Assembly (NCBI GenBank): GCA_964640525.1
Contig: CAZXGS010000001.1
Location: 1 to 64,000 of the forward strand
Direction: 5' to 3'
Source: SZAS-103 sp964640525
Lineage (GTDB): Bacteria; Pseudomonadota; Gammaproteobacteria; Xanthomonadales; Xanthomonadaceae
Length of the DNA stretch: 64,000 bases
Part shown: piece after piece, positions 1 to 9,323 of the stretch
Position numbering within the stretch: position 1 is the first letter of the stretch
Layout of the letters: every line of letters begins with the position of its first letter
Translations under genes and position numbers: made by a program
Notes under the pieces: model-generated
The model's database searches: none
Seen by the model: only the letters and a program-made list of their open reading frames with translations
Told to the model about the DNA's origin: nothing

Positions 1-59
1 TGGCCGAGGAAGGAACCGATGGCGGTGCGCTTGGCACCGACGATGACGACGTCGCTCAT
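1..59 (-). CDS. Acetyl-CoA acetyltransferase (thiolase), N-terminal fragment
   Basis: Only the first 19 codons lie in the window; the gene runs off the left edge. The start reads MSDVVIVGAKRTAIGSFLG, the conserved opening of biosynthetic thiolases, including the VxxxKRTxIGxFxG signature. These enzymes condense two acetyl-CoA to acetoacetyl-CoA. A PhaB reductase is encoded 5.5 kb away and PhaE/PhaC near 40 kb, so a role in polyhydroxybutyrate synthesis is likely but inferred. The catalytic cysteine and histidines lie outside the window, so PhaA cannot be separated from a degradative thiolase. Confidence 0.8.
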   Translation of the reverse strand, partial: MSDVVIVGAKRTAIGSFLG

Positions 60-269
60 GGCGTGCTCCGGTCAGGGCGGCCGGCGCGATACCGGCACGT
101 GGGGTGGAAACGCTCCATCATACGCTTCCATGCTGCGGTGCGGCACTTCTCTGCGCTGCTGCGACCGCCACCGCGGCGTAGGGTTGACATGACCTCCATT
201 GGCATTCGCGCAAGCCAGGCTGCCTGATCCCGCGTGCCAGGCCGCGTACTTGTGGGCGGTACACCGCCA

Positions 270-349
270 GGGAAGGTCTGAAGTGGATTTCGTTCGTGGT
301 GAGCTTGTCGAACCATGAACGGAATCAACGATTTGCGGCAGCAAACCGG
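270..349 (-). repeat. Interspersed palindromic repeat, short copy
   Basis: Read on the minus strand this 80-base stretch starts CCGGTTTGCTGCCGC, passes through the inverted arms CCGTTCATGGT and ACCACGAACG, and ends CTTCAGACCTTCCC. The same left and right halves recur on the plus strand at 18855-19051 with about nine mismatches in total. The only major difference is that the distant copy carries five tandem units in its centre. It lies in the spacer before the GNAT gene and contains no convincing ORF. The rest of the 60-377 spacer shows nothing I can assign. Confidence 0.75.
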
Positions 350-377
350 TAGGGCTTTCGGCTTGTTCAGGCTTTCC

Positions 378-866
378 CTAGAGCTCCAGCAGGTAGAAGC
401 GGTCGCAGCCGTGATGGCCGGTCATGCCCATCGGCCCGGGGATGGGCTGGAAGCCGCTGCGTTCGTACAGCCGCATCGCCGCATCCATGCCGCGCAAGGT
501 TTCCAGGTAGCAGCGTCGAAAGCCGTGCTTGCGGGCGCTGTCAAGGCAGCGTTCCATCAGGGCGGCGCCGGCACCGACGCCGCGCAACGGGGGCAGGAAA
601 TACATCTTGCGCAATTCACACACATCCATCTCGCCGCCCTCCAGCGGCGCAATGCCGCCACCACCCATCACCAGCCCATCGCATTCGACCACGAAGTAGG
701 AACAACGCGGCGCCGTGTAGGCGCGGTGCATGAAGTCCACTTCGGGATCGTTGATCGCAAAGCCCTCACCGCAGGCGCCGAACTCGGGCATCACGCCGCG
801 AATGATCGTGGCGATCGCCGCCTCGTCACGGACATTGATGAGGCGAATCTGGAAGGGCGTGCCCAT
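378..866 (-). CDS. GNAT family N-acetyltransferase
   Basis: A 162-residue single-domain protein of normal GNAT length. The acetyl-CoA-binding motif A is visible as LPPLRGVGAGAALM near residues 91-104 (R/Q-x-x-G-x-G/A pattern), preceded by the beta strand CELRKMYFL. The C-terminal part has the usual MRLYERSGF motif B. GNAT enzymes move an acetyl group from acetyl-CoA to an amine; the substrate cannot be read from sequence. The gene stands alone between a repeat-bearing spacer and a 518-base spacer. Confidence 0.85.
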   Translation of the reverse strand: MGTPFQIRLINVRDEAAIATIIRGVMPEFGACGEGFAINDPEVDFMHRAYTAPRCSYFVVECDGLVMGGGGIAPLEGGEMDVCELRKMYFLPPLRGVGAGAALMERCLDSARKHGFRRCYLETLRGMDAAMRLYERSGFQPIPGPMGMTGHHGCDRFYLLEL

Positions 867-1384
867 GCGATTCCTGTCTGATCCAAGTTGTGCCTGATTT
901 GCGGGATTGCCGCTGCCTTCGGATTCGGCATGCGCACCGCCGGCGAGACGCGTACGAGAGGGAACCTTCGCGGATCCGGATGCTGCGGGAAGCGGATTTC
1001 CGGTCCGTCACGTTTGCCACAAGCCATTTTGCGCTTCGATGCCGCGACCGCGCGACCGGCGCTCGGATGCCCACGAATGCAGCTCCTGGAGCAAAACGCG
1101 ACGCCAGGAACGCTCGCCGCCTGAAGTTCATCATCCCGCGTTGGCGACGACCTTGCCATCCTCAGCCGTAGCGCGTTGCCCATGACCACACGACATGCCG
1201 TGCGGCGATCCATCGCGAGCGGGTTTGATGAGCCCGCCGGCCCAGGCCTTGCCGGACAATCGTTCATGGTCGCGCCTCACTTGTGATCCATGGACGCCCA
1301 TGCATGTCGAACGCAGGATCGGAACGTTCCACCTCGCCTCGCTGCCGTGATGCATGATGCAGGCACGTTCAAGGAATCCATCCC
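867..1384. other. 518-base spacer with no intact gene
   Basis: Several overlapping reading frames cross this spacer, but none resembles a known protein, none has a good ribosome-binding site, and they contradict each other. The only recognisable trace is a possible P-type ATPase C-terminal remnant on the minus strand at about 1160-1240, listed separately. The 3-prime end must hold the promoter of the Rieske oxygenase gene; I cannot point to a clear -35/-10 pair. Confidence 0.6.
1160..1240 (-). pseudogene. Possible remnant of a copper/heavy-metal P-type ATPase C-terminus
   Basis: On the minus strand one frame reads AGSSNPLAMDRRTACRVV followed by MGNALRLR. This resembles the last transmembrane segment and tail of P1B-type metal ATPases, typically a G-L-x-N/S-P-x-x-A start, an SSVSVV core and an NALRLR end. 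The match is interrupted: a second frame supplies GGLIKPA just upstream, so small indels seem to have broken it. No upstream ATPase domains exist in the window. I infer a decayed fragment; a chance match to a short motif remains possible. Confidence 0.35.
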
Positions 1385-2554
1385 ATGCCCGCCGCGTTGA
1401 CCGACCTGATCTCCCGCTACGACCCCTCGCTGCCGCTGGCCGAAGCCTCCACCATCCCGGCCGCGTGGTACACCGACCCGCGCATCCTCGACCTGGAGTG
1501 CAAGACCACGTTTTCGCGGACCTGGCAACTGGCCGCGCGTGCCGACCAGGTGCGCAACGCCGGCGATTACGTCACCTGCGAGATCGCCGGAGAACCCATT
1601 CTCGTAGTGCGCGGCGAGGACGGCGTTCTGCGCGGCTTCTTCAACGTCTGTCGCCACCACGCCGCGGCGGTGATGACGCAGCCGCAGGGTTGTGCGAAGA
1701 ACCTGCGCTGTCCGTATCACGGCTGGACCTATTCGCTGGATGGCGCGCTCAAGGGCACGCCCAGCTTCGTGTCCGAGTGCCACTTCGACCGCGCACGGCA
1801 CGGCTTGGTGCCGGTGGCGCTACACGAATGGGAGAATTGGGTGTTCGTGCGGCTGGATGCGCAAGGGCCATCCTTCGAGGAAGGCTTCGGGTCGGCGCTG
1901 CTGGGCGAGATCGGCGCGCTCGGGCTGTCCCGGATGCACTGGTTCGAGCGCCGCCATTACTACTTCGACTGCAACTGGAAGGTGTTCGTCGACAACTACC
2001 TCGACGGCGGTTACCACGTCCCGCACCTGCACAAGGGCCTGGACAGCGTGCTGGACTTCAAGAACTACACGATCGAAAACGGGCAGCGCCACTGCCTGCA
2101 ATCCAGCCCGATCGTGAAGGGCGGCGACATCGAGCAGTTCTCGGCGGTGCGCGGCGGAGAGCGCGCGTTGTACTACTGGGTGCACCCGAACTTCATGATC
2201 AACTGGTACGAGGGGGTGATGGACACCAACCTCGTGCTGCCGTTGGGTGTGGATCGCACCGAGGTGATCTTCGACTTCTGGTTCGCCGATGTCGCAGTCG
2301 AAGCAGTCGCGCGCAACCGCGCCAGCATCGAGGTTGGCCAGATCATCCAGGACGAGGACATGGCGATCTGCAAGTCGGTCCAGCGCGGCCTGAACTCGCG
2401 CGCCTACGACACCGGCCGGCTGTCGGTGCGCCGCGAGGCCGGGGAACACCTGTTCCACCGGTTGCTGCATGCGGATCTGGTGGATGGGGCAGGTTGCAGG
2501 CGTGACGTGTCCGATCGAGCGTCGAATGGTCTGGCTGGCCTTGGCCCGCCGTGA
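1385..2554 (+). CDS. Rieske [2Fe-2S] ring-hydroxylating-type oxygenase, alpha subunit
   Basis: A 389-residue protein with the architecture of Rieske non-haem iron oxygenases. The Rieske cluster ligands are C89-x-H91 and C109-x2-H112 (CPYHGW). The catalytic domain carries the iron site DNYLDGGYHVPHLH at 203-216, giving H211 and H216, with a candidate third ligand among the aspartates of QDEDMAICKSVQRGL (about 322-336). The DGGYHVPHLH pattern resembles choline/carnitine-type monooxygenases more than aromatic dioxygenases, but the substrate is not certain. No reductase or small subunit is adjacent, so a partner must be encoded elsewhere. The last 25 residues look non-conserved. Confidence 0.88.
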   Translation: MPAALTDLISRYDPSLPLAEASTIPAAWYTDPRILDLECKTTFSRTWQLAARADQVRNAGDYVTCEIAGEPILVVRGEDGVLRGFFNVCRHHAAAVMTQPQGCAKNLRCPYHGWTYSLDGALKGTPSFVSECHFDRARHGLVPVALHEWENWVFVRLDAQGPSFEEGFGSALLGEIGALGLSRMHWFERRHYYFDCNWKVFVDNYLDGGYHVPHLHKGLDSVLDFKNYTIENGQRHCLQSSPIVKGGDIEQFSAVRGGERALYYWVHPNFMINWYEGVMDTNLVLPLGVDRTEVIFDFWFADVAVEAVARNRASIEVGQIIQDEDMAICKSVQRGLNSRAYDTGRLSVRREAGEHLFHRLLHADLVDGAGCRRDVSDRASNGLAGLGPP

Positions 2555-2787
2555 CGGGCGGGCGGCAGGTGGGCCTTTGCTGCACGTCATCCACCGCGGG
2601 CATTGCGGTCAAGGCGGGCTGGCGGCGAGCCTGGAGGGATGCGCGCGGAGCACGGCTGGCTCATGCCGCGAGCATCGCAGCCTGACCCCTCGAGCGTCGC
2701 AGGGCGGTGCCGAATTCCGGGGCGGGAAAATGCTGATATCGTGGGTCTCCTTGTTCACTTGTTCACCACAACCCTCGGGGTGTTGCG

Positions 2788-5373
2788 ATGAACGATGAAA
2801 CCCTGCGCCAAGACGACCGCTGGGAAGGCGTGCGCAGCGAGGGGCCGGGCGTGGTGGTCGGCGCCTACACGCTGGTGCGGCGGCTGGGCGAGGGCGGCTT
2901 CGGCGATGTCTGGGAGGCCGAGCAGGAGGTGCCGGTCAAGCGTCGGGTCGCGCTCAAGATCCTCAAGATGGGCATGGACACCCGCGAGGTGGTGGCGCGC
3001 TTCGACCTGGAGCGCCAGGCGCTGGCGCTGATGGAGCACCCGCACATCGCCCACGTCATCGACGCCGGGGCGACCGCGACCGGACGGCCGTACTTCGTGA
3101 TGGAGTACGTCGAGGGCGAGCCGATCGACGCCTACTGTGCCTCGCGCAGGATGACGGTGGCCGCGATCCTGCCGTTGTTCGTGCAGGTGTGCACGGCGGT
3201 CGCGCACGCCCACACCAAGGGCATCATCCACCGCGACCTGAAGCCCGGCAACGTGCTGGTCGGCGAACACGATGGCCAGCCGTTCGCCAAGGTCATCGAC
3301 TTCGGCATCGCCAAGGCCACCGGCGGCGGCGCCGGCGAGCGCACCCAGGCCACGCAGTTGCACCAGGTGGTCGGCACCCCGCGCTACATGAGCCCGGAAC
3401 AGGCCCGCGGCAGCGCCGACATCGACACCCGCACCGACGTCTACTCGCTCGGCGTGATCGCGTACGAGTTGCTCACCGGCACCACGCCGGTGGAGCGCGA
3501 GCAACTGGCAGCGGCGTCCCTGCTCGACACCCAGAAGTTGATCTGCGACATCGACCCGCCCAAACCGAGTGCGCGCGTCCTCAGCCAGGCCACCACGCTG
3601 ACCGGCACGGCAACCTTCCGTCCGCTCGATCCGTACAAGCTCGCGCGCACGATCCGCGGCGACCTCGACTGGATCGTGATGAAGGCGCTGGAAAAGGAAC
3701 CGCAGCGGCGCTACCAGGGCGCAACGGAACTTGCCGAGGACCTGCGGCGTTTCCTGGCCGGCGAGGCGGTGGCCGCCGCGCCGCCGTCCTGGAGCTACCG
3801 CACGTCCAAGTTCGTGCGCCGCAACAAGAGCATGGTCGCGGCCGCTGCGTTGGCGGCAGTCTCGCTTGGCGCCGGCCTCGTCGGCTTCGCCTGGCAGGCA
3901 CAGGTGGCGCGCGAACAGGCGCAGGTGGCGCGCCAGCGTGCCGATGACCTGCAGAAGGTGGCCGACTTCCAGGCGGCAATGTTCGACCAGCTCGATTCGG
4001 CCAAGCTGGCGCGGGTGCTGGGCGCACGGGTCAAGCAGCAATACGCGGCGGGGCTGGCGCGCACGGGCGTGCCGGCCGACCAGCGCGCGGCGCGGATCGC
4101 GGACTTCGCGGCGCAATGGGATCGGGTGGACGCCGCCGAATCGGCGATCGGCCTGGTGGACGATGCGATCCTTGCGCCGGCGACGACCGGGATCGACCGG
4201 CAATTCAAGCAGCAGCCGTTGGTGGCGGCGATCCTGCTCGAGCCGCTCGCCCGCACCTACATTGGGATGGGCCGGCCCGAGCCGGCGCTGGCGTTGGCGC
4301 GGCAGGCACTGGCGCTGCGCCAGCGCGAGCTCGGCGCCAACGATCCGAAGACCCTGGAATCGCTCAGCCGCCTGGCCCAACTCCTGCAGGCCGCGGGCAA
4401 GGCGGACGAAGCTATCCCCTTGCTGCGCCGCGCCCTGGCCGAACAGCGCCGTCGCGTCGGCGCGCGCGACGAGAAGACCCTGGACACCCTCAACGCGCTC
4501 GGATTGTCCCTGCGGGAAACCGGCCAGGCCAAGCAGGCGGAGCCGATCCTGCGCGCGGCGGTCGCCGGCCGCCTGCAGGTGCTCGGACCGCGCCACAAGA
4601 ACACGTTCGTCTCGATGGGCAACCTGGCGCTGGCATTGGAGGACCTGGGCCAGCTCGACGAAGCCGAGACGTTGTACCGGCAGGCGCTGGAGGGTTCGCT
4701 GCGCAACTTCGGGCCCGACTACGACCAGAGCATCATCCAGACCAACAACCTCGGCTTGTTCATGCTCAAGCGCGGCAAGCCCGAGGATGCCGAGCGCCTG
4801 ATGGGCAAGGCCGCCGATTCCGCGCGGCGCGCGTGGGGCGCCAATCACCCCTTCACGATCGCCACGCTCACCAACCTTGGCAGCCTGCTGCTGGTCGACG
4901 GCAAACCGGATGCCGCCGAACCGATCCTGGCCGAAGCGCTCGCCAGCAGCCGCCGGGTCTTCGGCGACGATCAATTCGACACCCTGCTGGCGCTCGATGC
5001 CTATGCCGCGGCCCAAGTTGCCAAGGGACGCTTCCAACGGGGCGACGACTTGCTGGTGCCGGCCGAAGTCGCGGCGCGCAAGCAATTCACCGGCAACCAG
5101 AGCCGACGCCTCGGGCAGTACCTGACCACGCGCGGCCGAGCCCGCAGCGGTCTTGGCAGCTACCGCGCGGCCGAGCGCGACTTGCTCGAGGCCGAACCCC
5201 TGCTGCGCGGTACCGTGGGCGCCGACCATCGGGACACCCGTATCTGCCGCACCGCCTTGGCGGAGCTGTATGCCGCCTGGGACAAGGCCGCGCCGGGCAA
5301 CGGCCATGCCGCCAGCGCGGCAGCGTGGAAGGCCAAGCTCGTGGCGGCGCCGACACCGGCGACCAGGGGCTGA
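2788..5373 (+). CDS. Transmembrane Ser/Thr protein kinase with C-terminal TPR region
   Basis: An 861-residue Hanks-type kinase. The N-terminal catalytic domain (about 27-325) shows the glycine loop GEGGFG at 34-39, K57 in VALK, HRDLKPGN at 148-155, DFG at 171-173 and SPEQ at 202-205, so it should be active. A single hydrophobic helix follows at about 349-368, preceded by basic residues. A coiled-coil-like stretch and about 450 residues of helical tetratricopeptide-type repeats (A-x-x-L-x-x-A-L) end the protein. This layout is typical of bacterial PknB/Stk-like sensors whose repeats bind proteins. The gene has its own 233-base upstream spacer and no obvious cognate phosphatase nearby. Targets are unknown. 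Confidence 0.92.
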   Translation: MNDETLRQDDRWEGVRSEGPGVVVGAYTLVRRLGEGGFGDVWEAEQEVPVKRRVALKILKMGMDTREVVARFDLERQALALMEHPHIAHVIDAGATATGRPYFVMEYVEGEPIDAYCASRRMTVAAILPLFVQVCTAVAHAHTKGIIHRDLKPGNVLVGEHDGQPFAKVIDFGIAKATGGGAGERTQATQLHQVVGTPRYMSPEQARGSADIDTRTDVYSLGVIAYELLTGTTPVEREQLAAASLLDTQKLICDIDPPKPSARVLSQATTLTGTATFRPLDPYKLARTIRGDLDWIVMKALEKEPQRRYQGATELAEDLRRFLAGEAVAAAPPSWSYRTSKFVRRNKSMVAAAALAAVSLGAGLVGFAWQAQVAREQAQVARQRADDLQKVADFQAAMFDQLDSAKLARVLGARVKQQYAAGLARTGVPADQRAARIADFAAQWDRVDAAESAIGLVDDAILAPATTGIDRQFKQQPLVAAILLEPLARTYIGMGRPEPALALARQALALRQRELGANDPKTLESLSRLAQLLQAAGKADEAIPLLRRALAEQRRRVGARDEKTLDTLNALGLSLRETGQAKQAEPILRAAVAGRLQVLGPRHKNTFVSMGNLALALEDLGQLDEAETLYRQALEGSLRNFGPDYDQSIIQTNNLGLFMLKRGKPEDAERLMGKAADSARRAWGANHPFTIATLTNLGSLLLVDGKPDAAEPILAEALASSRRVFGDDQFDTLLALDAYAAAQVAKGRFQRGDDLLVPAEVAARKQFTGNQSRRLGQYLTTRGRARSGLGSYRAAERDLLEAEPLLRGTVGADHRDTRICRTALAELYAAWDKAAPGNGHAASAAAWKAKLVAAPTPATRG

Positions 5374-5393
5374 TCGCTGGCGTTCGTCGGCAT

Positions 5394-5473
5394 CGTGGTG
5401 TCCGCGCAACACCGCGTGAACCCCCGACGTGCCTCACCGGGCGAAAACGCCTCGTGGTGTCCGCGCATCACCG
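5394..5473. repeat. Pair of 21-base direct repeats
   Basis: The 21-base sequence CGTGGTGTCCGCGCAACACCG at 5394-5414 recurs at 5453-5473 with one change (A to T). Each copy is itself a hairpin (GGTGT and ACACC arms in the first). They lie between the convergent kinase and phaB genes, where they may assist transcription ending; no T-run follows. Confidence 0.6.
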
Positions 5474-5568
5474 AGGGAGCCGTCCATGGCATGCCACCCG
5501 CCCGATGGCTGCCTTGCCCGGAGATGGGCAAGCGCACCGCCATTCACGGCAGTGCGCAAGCGTTGCAA

Positions 5569-6309
<741 letters not shown>

Positions 6310-6362
6310 GGAACGTGCTCCTTGCAAGCGTGAAGTGATGAAACGGTGACGGGTTTCACATT

Positions 6363-7286
6363 TTACCCTTTGTCAGCCGAGGCCGTCGCCTGCATCGCGG
6401 ACGCCGGTGGTGGCGTGGATGGGATGCGCTCGGGGCAGAACGCGGCCAACGCACATTGCAGGACCGCCTCGACACGGCCGACGCCATCGAGCACACGCGC
6501 ATCCTGGCCCAATGCGGACAGCGCAAGGCGCAGTGCCGGGCGGGGGTCGCGTGGATCGACGGGGCGCGCGCAGTCGGACTTGGACAGCTTGCGGCCATCG
6601 ACGTCCAGCACCAGTGGCAGGTGCGCATACGCGGGCGTGGGCACGCCGAGCGCGCGCTGCAACAGGATCTGGCGCGGCGTGGAATCGAGCAGGTCGGCGC
6701 CGCGCACCACCTGGGTGATGCGCTGCGCGGCATCGTCCACCACCACCGCGAGCTGGTAGGCCCACAGGCCGTCGGCGCGGCGCAGGACGAAGTCGCCCAC
6801 GTGCCTGCGGACGTCCTGCGCGAGATGACCGTGGATCGCATCGTCAAAGACGATGTGACCTGCATCCACGCGCAAGCGGATCGCGGGCAGGCGTTTGTCA
6901 TCGCTCGCTTCCTGCGAATGGCCCACGCAGGCATGGTGGACGCCGCCGCTGGCGGCCAACGCGCTGCGGCTGCATCGACAGGCGAATGCCAGGCCGGAAT
7001 CCAGCAGGCGCTCCAGCGCCTGCGCGTACGCGTGGGTGCGCTCGTGCTGCCACAGCACCGGTTCGTCGGAGACCATGCCAAACGCGGCCAGGTCGTCGAT
7101 CTGCCGCTGCGCCGCGCCGGCCATCTCGCGTGGCGGGTCGAGGTCCTCGATGCGCAACATCCAGCTTCCGCCGTGATGACGCGCCATCAGCCAGCTTCCC
7201 AGCGCCGCAGTCAGCGATCCAAGGTGCAGGGGGCCGGTGGGCGAGGGCGCGAAGCGGCCGCGGTAGCCAGGCGTGGTGGCGGTCAT
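6363..7286 (-). CDS. gluQ: Glutamyl-Q tRNA(Asp) synthetase
   Basis: A truncated glutamyl-tRNA-synthetase-like enzyme of about 307 residues without an anticodon-binding domain. GluQ-RS attaches glutamate to queuosine at position 34 of tRNA(Asp). The class I signature appears as APSPTGPLHLGSL (HIGH equivalent) and KLSKS (KMSKS equivalent). A cysteine set CRC...C resembles the zinc-binding region of the family. The start is set at 7286 (MTATTPGYRGRFAPSPTG) so that the HIGH motif lies close to the N-terminus; an in-frame start eight codons upstream is possible. It lies 53 bases upstream of phaB on the same strand. Confidence 0.93.
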   Translation of the reverse strand: MTATTPGYRGRFAPSPTGPLHLGSLTAALGSWLMARHHGGSWMLRIEDLDPPREMAGAAQRQIDDLAAFGMVSDEPVLWQHERTHAYAQALERLLDSGLAFACRCSRSALAASGGVHHACVGHSQEASDDKRLPAIRLRVDAGHIVFDDAIHGHLAQDVRRHVGDFVLRRADGLWAYQLAVVVDDAAQRITQVVRGADLLDSTPRQILLQRALGVPTPAYAHLPLVLDVDGRKLSKSDCARPVDPRDPRPALRLALSALGQDARVLDGVGRVEAVLQCALAAFCPERIPSTPPPASAMQATASADKG

Positions 7287-7343
7287 CGGCAGGGGTGTGC
7301 AGGAAGCCAAGGCGGTGATCGACAGCTTGATCGCTGCTGCCGG

Positions 7344-8168
7344 TCACTGGCGCATCAACGCATTCATGTCGTTGTGCAATGCATTGTCGGCGAACCCGTC
7401 GAAGCGCCCCTGTGCCAGCCCGCGCGCGGCACGCAGGAACCCGCCCCACGCCGCGCCGGCCAGCGCGCCGCCGACGCTGACCCGCCGCACTCCCAGCCTC
7501 GCCAGATCCTCAAGGGCAAACGGCGCAGGCCTGCCGACCAGCACGTTCACTGGTTTGGGCGCCACCGCTTCGACGATCGCGGCAATCTGCGCCGGATCGT
7601 TGGTGCCGGGGGCAAACAGGCAGTCCGCGCCGGCATCGGCGTAGGCGCGCAGGCGACGGATCGATTCGGCGAGTGGATCGGGATGGCCGAGGAGGAAGCA
7701 TTCGGCGCGCGCGACCAGCATCACGTCCTGCCCGGAGGCGTTGATCGCCGCACGCGCGGCACGCACCCGCTGCAGCGCTTCGTCGAATGGATACAGCGGT
7801 TCCACCGGGTCGCGGCGCGCGTCCTCGATCGACAGGCCGGCCACGCCGGTGTCGATGCAGCGGCGCACGTTCTCCTGCAGGCCGCCAAGGTCGCGTGCGT
7901 GGCCGTCCTCGAAATCGACGTTGACCGGCAGGTCGGTGGCTTCGACGATTTGGCGGCAGTGCGCGAGCACCGCCCCGACGTCGGGCGCGTGATCGGCAAG
8001 GCCCTGCGACCACGCGAAACCCGAACTGGTGGTGGCCAGTGCCTTGAAGCCCAGGGCCGCCAGTGCGCGTGCCGAGCCGGCATCGGGCGGGTTGGGAATC
8101 AGGAAACACCCGCTCGCATGGAGCTTGCGGAAAGCGGCGCGGCGGGCGGCAAAACGATCCGATGGCAT
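7344..8168 (-). CDS. Isocitrate lyase/PEP mutase superfamily protein
   Basis: A 274-residue TIM-barrel protein. The family pattern is clear: NPPDAGSARALAALGFKALATTSSG at the N-terminus, VNVDFEDGHARD for metal binding, and GLSIEDARRDP. The canonical isocitrate-lyase KKCGH loop is absent, so it is not isocitrate or methylisocitrate lyase; members of this branch cleave or rearrange C-C or C-P bonds of small oxo-acids, and the substrate is unknown. It lies 57 bases upstream of gluQ on the same strand and may share its transcript. Confidence 0.8.
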   Translation of the reverse strand: MPSDRFAARRAAFRKLHASGCFLIPNPPDAGSARALAALGFKALATTSSGFAWSQGLADHAPDVGAVLAHCRQIVEATDLPVNVDFEDGHARDLGGLQENVRRCIDTGVAGLSIEDARRDPVEPLYPFDEALQRVRAARAAINASGQDVMLVARAECFLLGHPDPLAESIRRLRAYADAGADCLFAPGTNDPAQIAAIVEAVAPKPVNVLVGRPAPFALEDLARLGVRRVSVGGALAGAAWGGFLRAARGLAQGRFDGFADNALHNDMNALMRQ

Positions 8169-8265
8169 GGCGTGCCTCGCAGGAAATTCGTGGTGGCTGA
8201 ATCGCGGCGGCGACGTCGCGTGGCATGAGTGTACGGGCGTCGGCGATCGCGCGTGCGCGCATGCC

Positions 8266-8305
8266 TTGACGTGGATCAGGGCAGGCGCTGTGCGGCGCCG
8301 ATAAC
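8266..8305 (+). promoter_or_regulatory. FNR/DNR-type box with correctly spaced -10
   Basis: TTGAC-GTGG-ATCAG at 8266-8279 fits the CRP/FNR-family consensus TTGAY-N4-ATCAR, with both TTGA and ATCA half-sites intact. A -10-like hexamer GATAAC follows at 8300-8305. A transcript starting near 8313 would put the box centre (8272.5) at about -41, the class II activator position, and 25 bases before the ATG at 8338. Inference: oxygen- or NO-responsive activation of the two genes that follow. No protein for this regulator is encoded in the window. Confidence 0.6.
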
Positions 8306-8337
8306 GTGGGCGGAGTCATCCGAACCGGAGCCTTGCC

Positions 8338-8604
8338 ATGACCCTGCACCTCGACCACGAGCCCAATGTCCACGTCTTCGACGCACGCGGCGTCGCGCGG
8401 CGCTTTCGCCACTCGGCGATCTTCGGTGCGCTGGGTGCGCTGCGTAACGGCGAGACCATGCGTTTCATCAACGACCACGATCCGGTGCCGCTTCTCGGTC
8501 AGCTCAACCAGCGCTTCGGCGAGCACCTGTCGGTCACCTACCGCCAGCGTGATGCGAACGCGGTGGTGATCGACTTCGGCGTCAGCGGCCTGCCGGAGGG
8601 CTGA
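8338..8604 (+). CDS. DUF2249 domain protein
   Basis: An 88-residue protein matching the compact DUF2249 fold: FDARGVARRFRHSAIFGAL, then RNGETMRFINDHDPVPL, then a C-terminal strand VVIDFGVSG. The (V/I)NDHDPxPL motif is the hallmark of the family, which is often found near denitrification and nitrosative-stress genes; its biochemical role is not established. It is four bases upstream of the FmdE-like gene, so the two are co-translated. The FNR-type box 58 bases upstream suggests induction at low oxygen. Confidence 0.8.
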   Translation: MTLHLDHEPNVHVFDARGVARRFRHSAIFGALGALRNGETMRFINDHDPVPLLGQLNQRFGEHLSVTYRQRDANAVVIDFGVSGLPEG

Positions 8605-8608
8605 GCCG

Positions 8609-9220
8609 ATGAGCTTGCCGGCGTTCTTCGCCGCCGCGCCTCGCGTGCTCGTCCACGATGGCCTGGCGGAGCTGCTTGGTGCCGCCGAGGGCGGACTGAT
8701 CGAATACGGTTACGAGGATGCGGTGCGCCTTGCCGGACATTCGTGCCCGACCGTCGCCGGTGCCTACCTGATGGCGCGCGCAGCACTGCGCGCGCTGTAT
8801 CCGGAGGGCCCGGCCGAGCGTGGCGGTGTGGAGGTGACCATGAACGCCGCGCAGGACGAGGGCACCACCGGGGTGATCGCGCAAGTGTTCACTCTGCTCA
8901 CCGGCGCGGCCGCCGACAACGGCTTTCACGGCATCGGCGGGCGCCACGTCCGGCACGGCCTGCTTGCCTATGACGGCGGGGATGGCGAGGCGATCGCCAG
9001 CTTCCGTCGTCGCGACAACGGCGCCACGGTGAATGTCGCGTTGGATCTGGCCAGCGTACTGCCCAGCCCGCAGATGCGCGCACTGATGCAGCGCGCGCTG
9101 GCGCCCGATGCCAGCGCCACCGAACGCGGCGCCTTCGCATCGGCCTGGCAGGAGCGGGTGCAGCGGCTGCTGGGTCGTGCCGATGACCCGGACGTGATCC
9201 GCATCACGCGTCGCACCTGA
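8609..9220 (+). CDS. FmdE-like GHxCP-motif protein
   Basis: A 203-residue soluble protein with the motif AGHSCPTVAGAYLM at 42-55, resembling the GHxCP site of FmdE-like domains (named after subunit E of molybdenum formylmethanofuran dehydrogenase). H44 and C46 could bind a metal. A glycine-rich stretch, GIGGRHVRHGLL, follows in the second half. No formylmethanofuran pathway genes are near, so the name describes only the fold. It is tightly coupled to the DUF2249 gene and probably shares its FNR-like promoter, which points to anaerobic or NO metabolism. Confidence 0.55.
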   Translation: MSLPAFFAAAPRVLVHDGLAELLGAAEGGLIEYGYEDAVRLAGHSCPTVAGAYLMARAALRALYPEGPAERGGVEVTMNAAQDEGTTGVIAQVFTLLTGAAADNGFHGIGGRHVRHGLLAYDGGDGEAIASFRRRDNGATVNVALDLASVLPSPQMRALMQRALAPDASATERGAFASAWQERVQRLLGRADDPDVIRITRRT

Positions 9221-9256
9221 ATCACCCGCAAGGCGTTCCCAATCCGACGACGGCCA

Positions 9257-9278
9257 GGCGCGCCCCATGCGGGGCGCC
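9257..9278. terminator. GC-rich hairpin after the DUF2249 operon
   Basis: GGC-GC-GCCCC, loop ATGC, then GGGGC-GCC: an eight-pair stem with a two-base bulge, 37 bases after the stop codon at 9220 and before the tyrosine phenol-lyase gene. There is no U-run, so it is only a candidate for stalling or for 3-prime end protection. Confidence 0.3.
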
Positions 9279-9323
9279 GGCGTTCGTCACCCGATGTTCC
9301 AACCCGAGCTCCGGAGCCCACGC

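Noticed and set aside
2755..5412. Very long open frame on the minus strand opposite the TPR kinase gene
   Set aside because: It mirrors the GC-rich codon pattern of the real kinase gene, gives arginine/valine/leucine-rich sequence without motifs, and the plus-strand protein has complete kinase motifs.
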